Shown: positions 23,085-34,554 of the stretch, in pieces | Position numbering within the stretch: the stretch's first letter is position 1 | How the letters are laid out: every line of letters begins with the position of its first letter | From: Tigriopus japonicus | Taxonomy: Eukaryota; Arthropoda; Copepoda; Harpacticoida; Harpacticidae | Reading direction: 5' to 3' | Length of the DNA stretch: 64,000 bases | Assembly (NCBI GenBank): GCA_010645155.1 | Contig: CM021314.1 | Location: forward strand, 8,097,988-8,161,987 | Made by a program: the position numbers and the translations under genes | The notes under the pieces: model-generated | Told to the model about the DNA's origin: nothing | Databases searched by the model: none | The model's input: the letters and a program-made list of their open reading frames with translations, nothing else

Positions 23085-23311
23085 TTGTAGAGCATGATGC
23101 TTCCGTTGAAAAAGATTATCATCAAATCAGTCCATCCACAAGTTTTCTCATGGTATTGTCATTTCTTGGAACGGCGAGTGTACTTTGTCAACAAACAAAG
23201 AAGTCAACAAGAATGAATAGTAGCAAGACTCACAGATCCTTGCGTGGGTCCAGGAACATGACGGAAATAGGCTTCTGGAAACTCGTTCTGGCCTGACGAA
23301 ACCCGCACACC

Positions 23312-25971
23312 ATGGATGCTCAACTCGGTGACGATTTTCCGGATCCAGGGCAAACCAGCGAAGAAACTCCACAACAACGAGACGCTAAATGGACCAACGT
23401 TAATGAAGACGCCTCATCGTTGGTTTTGACCGTGACGAGACGGGAGTGGGTGGACCGAGACTTGGGCTCGTTCTTCTGGCAGGATTTGCACTCGCAAACC
23501 CACACGGATCTCACACTCTGGACCTCGGGCAGAGCCATTCATTGCCACAAGATTGTCCTGGCGAGCTGTTCGCAACTCTTTCGCCGCCTTTTGGACCCCT
23601 CTGACCCAGAACCGGCCCATGTGTCCTTCTCGGGTCCCGATTTCGGGCCAGATCATTCTTTGGTGGACCTGATCATGAACCTCTATGTGCGCCTGAGTGG
23701 TCGACTTTCGGCCAATGAGGCCAATCAAGCGCCTTCGGAGGCCTGGACTGAGATCCTAGAGTTGGAAGCTTTTTGTCATAATGATCTGTCAACGGATCGA
23801 CCGGAGTTCAAAGTAGAAGCGGAAACCTCACTCGACGTTAAACCACCTAATTTGAATCGTCTGAAAAGACCTTTAGCTCGAGTTTTGCCCAATTCCAGTC
23901 CAATCAAGGAGGGTCAAGGCGTGAAACAAGTCAAAATCAAGCGTGAATGCTTTCCCATCGTTCATTCCTCGACTGACGTAGCCCCACCCGAATCGATGGA
24001 AGATGATTCAACCACCGATTCCGAAGGCGGAAGTGAACCCATTCTCAAGCACGATGACAACCATGACCCGCCATGGCGATCGTTTGCAGAGAGGTTGGCT
24101 CAAGGCCAGGGCTCTCTCGCCCAAATCAAGCCTTACAGGGCAGGCTTTACCGTAGAGAGTCTTCAAAAAAATAAGCGACGATACACCATGAAAAAGAACT
24201 CTCCGTTTCGTGCCATTATTGGGTTGAAAGAGTCCAATGTGAAAGTGTCAAATGTATATCAGGGACTACCCTTGGCTTGGAGTGACCCGAACTCTAGTTT
24301 AATTTTGTCTCAATTCGATCTCTTTGTTCGCACAGCAAAGTTTCTCTTCGGCTTTTCGGATGAGGATCTTTTGTTTAACACTAAGTTATTACATCGGCAA
24401 GGCCGATCTTCAGAAAAGGTGGCTAGCATCAAGGACCATATACGAAGAGGTATGTTGACCAAGCTCTCCAAGTATCAGACAGAAGAGCTGCAAGAGTTTT
24501 TAAACAGTCCGGAATTGCGACAAGCCAGAGCTCGATCTCAACCCCGCTCTCTCCTGGGTTTTTGTGACGGAGCTTCCTTCCAAATCGATATTGCACCTGA
24601 TCTCAGTGTTACTGACCTTCAAGGTCTCGTCATGTTGGTTTGGGATGACGATCAAAAATGCTTGAAATCCCGAGGCTTTGCCATGACACAAGATCAAAAC
24701 AAATTAGGTGAACAAGGAGATTACTTTCTCAGCATTCTTTTTGACACATGGTGCACATCAAGTGAAAGCATCCCCGAGACGACTGTCTTGGAAAGTTGCT
24801 TCGAGAAAGTGGCCAAACTGTCTTTTCTGCCCAAAGTGATTCAAAGTTTGTTGTCCGAGAAGCTTCCGCAGAAGCAATGTCCGGAGTGTGGACAGGTTTT
24901 TCCCCATTTGACACCCGCTCAGCAGGCCAAATACAAACTTCATAAAGATCGACACGAAGTCGAAAATTTCCAATGTGATTGCGATGAAGTCTTTGGTGAC
25001 GATGCTAAAAAGAAGCGACATATTCTCATCAAGCATTCCAACGGACTTTACGCTCAATGCTCTCAATGTGTCTTTATTGGGGTCATGTCTGAGTTGCTTG
25101 CTCACGAAAAAGAATATCACCGGAACTTTATATGTGATATTTGTGGAAAGGTGTTGCCGACCAAATCCAGCGCTTCATGCCATTATCGGGATTTGCACAA
25201 GCCTTATCAATGTGCTAGTTGTGGCAAGGAATTCTTAGGATATCGATCTTTAAGTATTCACTCACGTAGTCACGTGGATCCCTGGACTTGCCAGTACTGC
25301 TCGTCGGTGTTTAAGGCCAAGTCCATGTTGGACAAGCATTTACTTCGAATGCACACAAATGACAACGAGAAACCGTTTCAATGCAACCTCTGTGGGAAAG
25401 GATTTATCTACCAGCGAGGTCTCGACGCACACATGATGAACGTAGGTTTGGAAAATTTCCACAAACCTTAGAAAAGCCTTTTCATTTGTGAAAAGTTCTC
25501 TTGGGGTGTGGGAGAAAAGCAAAACAAACTACTGTAAAAACTTGCCGCGTTCTAGTTTTTAGGGCTTGAATATCATTTCGTGCTTTATGCTTCGTGCTAA
25601 TCTATCATCTTGGGGTGTTTTTGTAATTGCGCCACTGCTGTTGGTGTTGAGCAAGTGTTCACTGTCCTTGTGTTTAAGGCAAGAAGTTCACGAGCAACTT
25701 ACAAAGACGAGTAACTAATGCGATTGGCGAGTGCTCCTTTATCTTCAATAATTTTCTATTCAAAGCTATCGGACTTTCCATGAACAAGTGGCGTTGTCCT
25801 GAGGGCAATAATGAACACTTAAATGCTGTATTTCTTTCATTTTAGGCCCATATCAAGAGTAGACCATGGGTCTGCCGTTATGGTTGTGGATCCAGTTATA
25901 ACGATACGAGCAACCGGAACCACCATGAACGCAAAAAGCATGGGAAGACATGGGAGAACACAAACCGCTAA
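23312..25971 (+). CDS. BTB domain / C2H2 zinc-finger protein, two exons
   Basis: Exon 1 is 23312-25441, exon 2 is 25846-25971; 751 aa. The start ATG has a good context (CACACCATGG). BTB domain at about 52-155 (DLTLWTSGRAIHCHKIVLAS). The same unrecognised central domain as the 8045-10765 gene follows (PFRAIIGL, PLAWSDPNSS, TAKFLFGFSDEDLL, LFDTWCT), then a C-terminal zinc-finger array. A donor GTAGGT directly follows codons for HMMN. Splicing to 25846 restores AHIKSRPWVCRYGCGSSYND, matching the paralogue's HMMN-VHIKTRPYACQYGCG; without splicing the frame ends 9 codons later, in the last finger. The acidic stretch and extra N-terminal finger of the paralogue are missing. Predicted nuclear DNA-binding regulator, target unknown. 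Confidence 0.9.
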
Positions 25972-28216
25972 CCTTTCATGGAATCGAACCAAAAAACATG
26001 TAGGAATTGGATGAGCATTTGTGTGAAGCGTTTTTGATGAAAACAAAACGTTTATGTGATGTATTTAAGATAAGTGTTGATGAGGGCAGGGCAATTTGTC
26101 ATGGCTTGATTTTTCAATAGCAAACACCAAACAGTTTCTCTTCCTAAAAATTAGGGAAGCAACCAATATTTTTTTACAATCCTGCTATTTGTGAAAAAAT
26201 ATTTTATGCATACGTCAACTTCATTCGATTTCAGTAATTCATTACATTAAGACTAATTCCTTCAAATAGAACAAAACTTCAGCATTGGAAAAGAACAAAC
26301 CTAAAAAATGGTCTCTTTTTTGAAATGCGTGTTTTCTAAAATGGAGAGGGTTCAAAAAATAGTTCTATTGTAATCATTGAAAAGTAACATCCAGTCTTAT
26401 CAAAATGTCCGTTAAAATAAAATTAGCCCATTACCTTGATATTTCAAAAAATAGATGAATTATGTTGAAGGGATCACAAGAACTGACATTATCTGACGTT
26501 GAAATTGTCAGCCCTGTTAAGGTCACTTTGTTTGTATCAAAATGAATGATTTGGTTGAATACCTACACGATTCCAGGCGAACCATTAAACTTACCGTTTA
26601 TCAATGAGAGCGGTAGATCCAGACTTGAGGTACTAGTAATCGTATCAAAGAGTATCAAATTTCATTAAGAAAAATCGTGCCGTGTCCAACATTATAATGC
26701 TAAAATTGAGCGAAATCATAAACAAGTGTAAACCATACATTGCTCGTTTATGGCGAATAAAGCATTTGGAAATTATCATTGTAGATGTGTCCATTAAGCC
26801 TACCCTGATGCTCGTTGTGCAATTTTGCATGATACATTTTCCATACGAAGCTTGTCGCTTTTGACACGTTCTTCGTGAGTGTGTTTGATCTATCGGCAAT
26901 GTCATGAGTGCCAATCAATCAGTCAGACGTACAGTAAATGAAAAGTGTATGGCGCTCTACCACGTACCTCTTTGGACCCTCACCAAATAAGAAGTTGCCG
27001 CATAGCAATGAGGGTCGGGAGGTAAGCCTTGTACGTAGTAGGCATAGGAAGAGTTGCTCGTCCTCCCTGTAACCACGTTGTAGTAGACATGTATTGATAG
27101 AGTGCCAACTGCCAAAAAGAGTTACCAAGACTCCTGAAAAGGCTGAAAAAGTATTACACTAAAAATGTCCTTGTTCAGCCTCATTTAATTTCCTTGACAT
27201 GAAATGCGTATTAAGAAACCGTGATGAATGATGATCCGTCCGTTCTCAAACTCCAGAAAAGGGTATTGATTTTTACCTAACGGAAATCATGCCAAACATG
27301 CGTGTTAAGATCCCCTTGAGCATTTTGTACTTCCCTCTCCTACGCCGGGTACTTTCCTTTCATTTCATTTAACAACTTTTATGCTTGAAAACATGCCTAA
27401 CCATTCCCGAGAGAAGAGAATGGGAATTCCCTGTTCCAGTAGATTCGAGCTTTGGACTTCCAATCACTCATCGACACTGGTTGCTTGGTTTTGTTCAAAT
27501 AACTAAAAACATAGTAATAACCCCAGCATGAACCTCTCTTTGGCGTTTTTGTGGAAGGAGTGAAAATATTTGAGATTTAAGGTCAATTGTTGAGGGTCTT
27601 TGGAAGTATGGGCGGATTGATTGACTTTACATTACCTGATTTATGAAGTCTTAAATTCTCAAAGTAGCTTGATTATGATTCACAAAAATAGTCAAATTTA
27701 GACAGGTAACAACATTTCAGACTGAAATATTAAGTAATTTAGCAAGTTCAAAACTTGAAATAAAGTTAGAAAAATTATTCTCATTGCCATGTCCTTCAAC
27801 TTCATATGTTTAATGTTTTAAAATGTATGCCTACACTTCACTAAAGTGCTTCATTAAAAGAATAAAAGTGTGAATAGCTATTTGTTCAAGGTGCAGATCC
27901 AAAGTATCAAATTGTACTGGTAAAATCAAAATGTAATTACACTCAGTGATTTTTTGAGGAAAAATTACATGTACCCCCAATAGGTCATTTTTCTTGCTGT
28001 CACTTTATACTCAAGCTCTGTTCACTCTTTCTACTAGCTCTAAGTTACACTTAATTATTCCTCACTCTTCCAAATTTTGTTAGATTAAACACATGTTTAA
28101 AGCTCCTGAAGGTTGAAGTGTTTTGCCAAGTTCTCTACAGGGGGACAAGGAAGTCTTAGGACAGCAAACGTAACTAAGGAAAGAACTCGAAATCGTTTTG
28201 CCTGTCGATTTTTTAT
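25972..28216. other. Gene-poor AT-rich spacer
   Basis: No reading frame here shows a recognisable domain or splice-consistent exon. At about 27231-27290 a short LQKRV-like reading recalls the C-terminal part of LINE reverse transcriptases, but it is too short and broken to annotate. Confidence 0.3.
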
Positions 28217-28631
28217 TTGGTCATAAAGTAGTGACCATGCCTTGAATCATATGTAGTCCAAATTTCAGACAAAATGACTGGTGGTGGCCTTCACAACAGC
28301 ATGGAGACGGAGCCTAAAATCAACACAGGATCACTGCACCACATCCTTTTCAATAGTGTCCCAGGTAGCAAGAGTGCAGCTTTAGAGGGTGTAATAACAC
28401 TCTTAGATGGTGTTACTCCGACCTTGCCATCAAGAATGTATAGCATAACAAAGTTTGTTTATTTTGATTTGGGGCGATTATTATTGGATCATTATTGAAG
28501 CGGATGTGGTGCCTCTTTCATGTGATAAAGTTAGGCTCTGTCTCCATGCTGTTGTGAAGGCCATAGGTGGTCATTTTGTCTGAAATTTGGACTACATGTG
28601 CTTCAAGATATGGTCATTATTTTATGACTAA
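28217..28631. mobile_element. Foldback/MITE with 101-bp inverted repeats, mariner-like ends
   Basis: Arms 28217-28317 and 28531-28631 are inverted copies with scattered mismatches (shared core TTCACAACAGCATGGAGAC). The outer ends, TTGGTCATAAAGTAGTGACC and TTAGTCATAAAATAATGACC, resemble mariner termini. The centre encodes nothing. Confidence 0.7.
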
Positions 28632-28779
28632 TTAAGGAAACTGTTAGGTAGAACAATTTGGATTTATTTACTAAGTTTGCTCTCCGAAGACTTACAGGTC
28701 ACCCTTTAGAAACGCTAAGGAGGCCCTGGCTCACTTTTTTTCAAGAACTCTTGATGTATTTGCTTATCAACTATATCCA

Positions 28780-29010
28780 CTTTTTGCATCTTCTTAAAAC
28801 ACTTTTTTGGCATTTTTGTTGCATTTTTTGATACATTTTTTGGTGTCTTTCATTTGGAACAATGCACCAAATTCTCTCAAAAAAAAACACCAAAAACGTA
28901 CGAAATTTCCGGTAAAACTGCCAAAAATCAAAAAATGCAAATCAACGGAAATAATGTAAATAAATCGGAAAAATAAAATCAAATGCATTTGCATGAAATG
29001 TGCAGGCCTA
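28780..29010. mobile_element. Degenerate AT-rich element, hAT-like right end
   Basis: It ends CATGAAATGTGCAGGCCTA, and a similar end (CATGAAATGTGCAGCCCTT) closes a comparable A-rich stretch at 37672. Both resemble the terminus of the intact element at 19156-19630. No left end or duplication is visible. Confidence 0.35.
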
Positions 29011-29200
29011 CTAATTTACTAAGTAGCCCATAAGTAGGTGCCCAGTTTGTTTATTCCTTGCGGAATGCGGACCCATGTGCGTCGTTCTTAGTGGTCCTGG
29101 GCAAAACTCGAAAAATAGAGTAAATGCGTGGGAAATCTGGTAGTATTTCTTTTTTGAAAATATTTCATCAATTAAAACAAGCAAGCTAAAAAATGAGAAA

Positions 29201-29485
29201 TTAACTTGGCAAAATTATTGTTGAGTGGGTCTCAGCTTGTGAGGCCAAGTCTGCCGTCTTGTTTACTTTGGGTTGCTTCTTGGCGGCCGTCAAGAAGACT
29301 ATGAAGGTCTGGAAGGACAAGGCCACGGACATCCAGCCCAAACCGATAGGTCGCAGTCCGCCAACCGGTTGGTCATCAGGCCTGTTAATCCTGCCAAGAG
29401 ATTTCAGGCCAAGGCCAAGTTCATGCACAGGCAATGCATCTCCATTGGGGTGAGAAAGGATACCTTTAACCGAAGGATTGGACAT
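29201..29485 (-). CDS. Hypothetical small protein, one possible membrane segment
   Basis: 94 codons from the ATG at 29485 (MSNPSVKGILSHPNGD). The stretch is more GC-rich than its flanks. A hydrophobic segment (GWMSVALSFQTFIVFLTAA) is followed by KKQPKVNK, compatible with a single-pass membrane protein. I do not recognise the family. The sequence just upstream of its ATG (GTGGCCTAGCTTCGCCC on the minus strand) is repeated, inverted, upstream of the divergent frame at 29820. It could instead be part of an unrecognised transposon. Confidence 0.25.
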   Translation of the reverse strand: MSNPSVKGILSHPNGDALPVHELGLGLKSLGRINRPDDQPVGGLRPIGLGWMSVALSFQTFIVFLTAAKKQPKVNKTADLASQAETHSTIILPS

Positions 29486-29819
29486 GACTTTGGGCGAAGC
29501 TAGGCCACATTTTACTGGATGAAGTTAGAATGAAGGAGAACCTTAAAATGGTCGGAGATGATCCGTTGTTGTCCCAAATGAAGTTGGGAGAAAAAATTCG
29601 AGTTTTTCATGCGATTGCTTGGTTATTTTCATTTTAGTCAAATTTCCAGAAAGTTGTAACTTATGTAGCAAAAAATCTAAAATATTGGATTTAAGCCGAT
29701 TGCAAAGAAAAAAGAAAATGTACCTTGGTAGTTCAAAAGAGCAGCAAAATGTCAACTTTAGGTCTTAAGTCTCTCTGTGAAGAATAACAATTAAAAGAAA
29801 AAGTGGCCTAGCTTCGCCC

Positions 29820-30200
29820 ATGTCCACTCCTGAGCGCCTTGGGTTGAGTCAGACTGTCAAAGTTTTCCCAGGTGTTTGGAACAAGGACAAGAGACGTTGG
29901 ACGGGCTCCGGTATCACCAGATCCTCAATCATTGAGGATCTGGGTCATGGGTCATTTCCAGCCTCAACGCGACCTTCAACACCGGAAACGCATCTGGCAG
30001 CGGGATGGCACTATCTGCCACACCAACAAGCTGATTTAAACCCACGCCTTTTCAGATCAAACCAAGATAAGTTTTTCATAGAATACATAAACGTGCCTGA
30101 CGCCATGCTGACCCTTACTGGGGGCACATGGGTTAGCCGCTTCCAAATTTTGGTTGCTTTCCTCGCAAGGGCCATGGTTAGGCCCGATAAAAGTAAATAA
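29820..30200 (+). CDS. Hypothetical 126-aa protein
   Basis: The frame starts MSTPERLGLSQTVKVFPG and ends at a TAA at 30200. No domain is recognised. The 17 bases before the ATG duplicate the leader of the divergent frame at 29485. The moderately GC-rich composition is the only other support for coding. Confidence 0.25.
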   Translation: MSTPERLGLSQTVKVFPGVWNKDKRRWTGSGITRSSIIEDLGHGSFPASTRPSTPETHLAAGWHYLPHQQADLNPRLFRSNQDKFFIEYINVPDAMLTLTGGTWVSRFQILVAFLARAMVRPDKSK

Positions 30201-31064
30201 AATTATGATCTAAAATTAAAATGGGACTAGAAGCAATATTCGCAAAGCTTCAACTTTTCAAAAGAATATGCCTGCTGGTTCTCCATGGGCAGGTCAATCC
30301 ATGACAAGATTGCCTAGAGGGCCCCTTATTACGTGTGGGCTACTTGGTACACTAATAGGGCAGTTCCTCAATGTTGATAAAAGAGTTCCAAGGATCCGTT
30401 ATAATTTTTTGAGTAGAGAGCTAGTGGGATTTTAGTCATTCTGGCGTTAAAGTTTAGTCAACAACGCCATCTCTTGTACTCTTTCAAAATCTTGTACCCA
30501 GAGAGAATTTCAAAAAAAGCTTCACAAAGAAGCAATCTTGTTTTGAGAAACTGATATGCATGAAACGATTTCTATGCACTTCCAGTTTCTTGAAAAAGTA
30601 TATTACAACATTATATTCCAATATAAATACTTCGATTCAACACAAATCAGTGTGTGATTTGATTTGATCCGGCCCGATCCGGATTTGTTGTACCTGAGGT
30701 TCAAAAATGGACCACAAGAGGCGCACCAGGTATTCGGTATTCCCACTTGTCTAAAAGGGGTTCAAGCCATTTCCATCAGTTTGACGTTTCTTACTTTAAA
30801 CTGATGCAAATCTAAATTTGAAAACGATTGCAAAATGCAAGATACATTCCAAACCCAACAATGTGGTTTGAAAACCCAGTTGGAAAATTAGGAATATTAA
30901 TGACATGAGCACCCTGAATAATGCGGACTCTTGACATTGAGATCTATTTAATATTAATAAACGATCTATGGCTCTTGATCACAATCCACAACATTTGTGC
31001 ATACACTGCAACTGTCAAAATAAATAGATTCTCTTAACCTTGAGAGCATTGGGGATCCTCAATA

Positions 31065-31198
31065 GTAATTTTTACCCTGCATGATTAACAGAGACGTCTC
31101 AGGGAACGAAATCCTCAAAACAAATGTCGTTTGGGTGCAAGTCATTTTTTCTTGCTAATTGGTTTGAACTTTGAGCAGGAGCAAACGACAATTCTTCA
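31065..31198. repeat. Direct repeat, left copy (possible LTR fragment)
   Basis: About 134 bp matching 34555-34689 in the same orientation (shared CAGAGACGTCTCAGGGAACG). The pair brackets a retroelement gag, so the copies may be LTR remnants. The ends of the right copy are TG and CA, as in LTRs. Confidence 0.55.
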
Positions 31199-31439
31199 TG
31201 TCACACATTTTTTCCCGCGGAGGTGGGGAATACGTGGGACTGGGACCTTGTGACGGGGCGGGTTGGTGGGAAGGTCTTATATCTTGGGCCTGCTTGTGAC
31301 CGGACCCTTTCGAGGTGATATACGGATGCGAGGTAATAAAATGGCCATAGTGCTCACTGGTCCAATGTTGATTAGCACCCCTACAGGGTCTTGTTCTTGG
31401 GCTGTCGGCGTAGCGCTGGTGTGGACGTTGAACACGTAA

Positions 31440-31530
31440 TAGAACATACGTGGGGTATCCAGACTAGAGGTAGACTGGGCCTGTAACTCGTTAACAAGTG
31501 CGATTTTTAGATGCTTGATGAACAATCAAA
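31440..31530. repeat. Inverted partner of the sequence at the gag 3' end
   Basis: This stretch (GATTTTTAGATGCTTGATGA and about 60 bp to its left) matches 32815-32900 in inverted orientation. It shows that a dispersed sequence follows the truncated gag at 32852 and also exists here. Confidence 0.6.
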
Positions 31531-31910
31531 ATCAAGACATATCTCTTTTGAGGAGATGATATTATACATGATTTGTTGTCAGGAAATCCAGTTCATAGTG
31601 ATGATTTATTTAGAAAAGGTATGTTGGGCCACCCCTGCACGTTTTTGAACATCGATGACAAGAGCAAGAAACACGTTAAAATCCATTAAGTTGGAATGTT
31701 AAGACGTTGTTCAACCACCCATACCAATATTTGAGGAATATTTGAGGCAAAAAAGTGGTAACTTTTGATGTCAAACGTCTTGGCTTTACAGTGTACTTGA
31801 TTTTTTACTTGTTGCTCGCTTTTGAGGCTTATTTTCTATTCTATTTTCTATTCAGGGGTCGCCCAACATACCTTGTCTTATTAAATCATAAGTTCGAACA
31901 TGATTGCCTT

Positions 31911-32750
31911 CAGACCTGTTCAAGATACTTTGAAAAAGTATCTAGATAAGATAGTATTTTCCGCAAAGAATCTAGATAAAGATAGTTTAAGATACTTTCC
32001 TGAAAAAGTATCTAGATAAAGATACTTTAAGATACTTTCCCGAAAAACTATCTAGATAAGATACTTCAAGATACTTTTCACAAAACGTATCTATATAAGA
32101 TACTTCTAGATACTTTTCTTCATTATGCACAATGTCAAATTATTTGTGCTTTATGCACATTGAAAGTGGATGCATAATACATGTTAAGACTTGAGAGTGG
32201 ACGCATTATGCATATTGAGAGTGGACGCATTATGCACATTGAGAGTGGATGCATTATGCACCCTTCCTCAAAGTGGATAATGAATGCATCCTCAGATTCC
32301 TCACTCAATGCACATAATGTGTCCACTCTCAAGTCTCAACATGCATAATGTATCCACTTTCAATGTACATAATGCACAAGTAATTTGACATTATGCATTA
32401 TGAAGAAAAGTATCTAGAATAATCTTATCTAAATACTTTTTGGGAAAATGCATAATGCATACTAAACAATGCATAATGGATGCTTTAACACAAAAGATTG
32501 AGAGAACACATTATCTAGATAAAGGTAGTTCAAGATAGTTTTCCGAAAAAAGTATCTAGATAAAGATACTTTAAGATACTTTCCCTAAAAAAGTATCTAG
32601 ATAAAGATAGTTTAAGATGCTTTCCCGAAAAAAGTATCTAGATAAAGATACTTTAAGATACTTTCCCGAAAAAAGTATCTAGATAAAGATAAAAGATAGT
32701 TTATCTTTTATCTTTATCTTTTATCTAGATAAGATAATTGAACAGGTCTG
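31911..32750. mobile_element. Composite hAT-type MITE with tandem and inverted repeats
   Basis: The ends CAGACCTGTTCAAGATAC and (right, inverted) CAGACCTGTTCAATTATC are flanked by an exact 8-bp duplication ATTGCCTT (31903-31910 and 32751-32758). Inside, ~40-bp units built on AAGTATCTAGATAAAGATAC repeat at both ends. The middle holds inverted copies of a TGCATTATGCACATTGAGAG-type unit. 840 bp, non-coding. Confidence 0.88.
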
Positions 32751-32851
32751 ATTGCCTTACAACAAATTATGTAAAATAACATCTGCTCTTAAGAGATAAA
32801 TCTTGATTTCGATACTTTATCAAGCATCTAAAAATCGCACTTGCTGATGAG

Positions 32852-33871
32852 TTATAGGCCCAATCTACCTCTAGTTTGGATACCCCTCGTAAGCTCTTCT
32901 TCACCATGCTTGTAGCTTTGGTTTGACAGTTCTACGGCGAAATCTGGGCCTAATTGCCGCACATGTTGTTGCGGACCTGCCGGCTTGCGGAAGGACCTGC
33001 ACACTGATCCGAAATGACCCACTTTTCCACACCTGTTGCATGTTTCATTCAGGGTGGGGCAAAGAGTCCGTTTGTGCCATGGCTTGCTTCCACACCCCTG
33101 GCAGGTGCCCTGGTGACCTGTGGACCGTCGGTTGGTTTGAGCTTGTCGGAAGGACTTTGAGTATGGGCCTGCAATGCGATAAATTGGTGGGGAGAATTGT
33201 GGGTCTGCGGCGTGCGTATCTACAGCCATTATTGTGGGCTTGGATGCTCTCGGCACGATGCCTAAGCCTATTGCACTTGGAGAGATCTCCAGCTCCACAG
33301 CTTTGGTAAGAAGCTCACTTGGAGTACATTTGTGTTGTAGTGCACTAGCACGGATTAACTGGGAGCTTGTTCCTTGTATTACTTGATGGCGTGTGAGATG
33401 GTCCTTGCAGGTGCCGCATGGAAGGCCACTGCGACTGGCAGCGTCATGGACATGGTCCAGAAAGCCCGTGAAGGTTTCACCCTGTTGCTGCGTAGCTTCT
33501 AGAAGCTGGTTCAGAGTGAAGTACTTTGATTGGAGGTTACCGAAGTGCTCCTGCATGTCACTAATCACATCACAATAGTTCACCTCTGATGTCTTCAGAT
33601 CAGCAAACCTTGGCCAGATGGCCTTCTGGGTCTGATGGGCCAGGGCTAGACGCAGAAGTCGAATCCATTGTTGGTTAGGAATGGGATCTCTGTGCGTAGG
33701 GGGTGCGTTATGTCTATAAGAGGCCTCACAATAGGTTTTGAACTTGTCTGCCCACGCATCCAGATGTTTGAGGCGATTGGCGTTGTGGAATTCGGGGTGG
33801 TTGAAAGTGGGCGGTTGTGGGGCGCCTCTGTTTGATGCAGGGTTCTGATCCCCTGAACTGGGGTTTGCCAT
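32852..33871 (-). CDS. LTR-retrotransposon gag, pol missing
   Basis: About 339 aa from the ATG at 33871 (MANPSSGDQNP); an in-frame TTG at 33904 is not a likely start. The body is gag-like (LDAWADKFKTYCEASYRH, LNQLLEATQQQGETFTGFL). Two zinc knuckles lie near the C-terminus: CX2CX5HX4C (CQGCGSKPWHKRTLC) and CX2CX4HX4C (CNRCGKVGHFGSVC). Just upstream, TTGGCGACGAGGATCA (minus, about 33903-33888) looks like a primer-binding site. No protease, RT or integrase follows: the last residues run into a dispersed repeat (32815-32900) and the frame stops. Probably a Ty3/gypsy gag of the Mag type; defective. Confidence 0.8.
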   Translation of the reverse strand: MANPSSGDQNPASNRGAPQPPTFNHPEFHNANRLKHLDAWADKFKTYCEASYRHNAPPTHRDPIPNQQWIRLLRLALAHQTQKAIWPRFADLKTSEVNYCDVISDMQEHFGNLQSKYFTLNQLLEATQQQGETFTGFLDHVHDAASRSGLPCGTCKDHLTRHQVIQGTSSQLIRASALQHKCTPSELLTKAVELEISPSAIGLGIVPRASKPTIMAVDTHAADPQFSPPIYRIAGPYSKSFRQAQTNRRSTGHQGTCQGCGSKPWHKRTLCPTLNETCNRCGKVGHFGSVCRSFRKPAGPQQHVRQLGPDFAVELSNQSYKHGEEELTRGIQTRGRLGL

Positions 33872-33988
33872 GATAATTTTCTTTTCATTGATCCTCGTCG
33901 CCAAAAAGAATACCCAACATGCAGTTACATGGCAACAAAACCTACGTATATTTACACAAGGACCCTTGTGCTGGAGGGTCCTTGATTT

Positions 33989-34039
33989 GGTTATCTTTTA
34001 CTTGAACGGACCTAGAAGTAAGGACAAGCGCACGCGTCC
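33989..34039 (-). repeat. LTR fragment upstream of gag, with inverted copy at 34455-34496
   Basis: TTATCTTTTACTTGAACGGA followed by CCTAGAA and a GCGCACGCGTCC-like end recurs inverted at 34455-34496. Its place just 5' of the primer-binding-like site suggests it is part of the 5' LTR; the second copy is a stray LTR piece in the other orientation. Confidence 0.5.
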
Positions 34040-34554
34040 GTCTCCTGCTTTGAGAAACGGACACCTGAAGTAGTATGGACAGCCAAGCATGTAGTTAAAG
34101 TTAAGATGTTGGGTTTAAAAAGCATGATTGTTACAGGCTGACATATTAGATTAGGAATCCTTATTTCCAAATATTACAAAAACACACATAAAATCAAGAG
34201 GTTTGTTGCTCAGGCAAAAACATAACCTGTACAGTATATCTACTCATGATTATTGGATCAATCACTTTTTACATTTGTTCTACTCTTACATGTTGTCAAG
34301 GGTAGTCCATTATCAACTTCCCCTTGATTTTAGCGCGTAATTTATGACAAAAAATATTATTGGCACAAACAATAGGAAAAGTAAAGGTATTTAACTTAGC
34401 TTCCTCCTTGGCTATCCATTCTACAGTAGGTGTCCCTTTTGCAAAGCAAACGCTGGACGCGTGCGCTTTCTAGGTCCGTTCAAGTAAAAGATAACCCTTG
34501 ATTTACGCAAAGGATTCGGTTATAAAATACATAGCTCTTATGTAGAATAGACAT

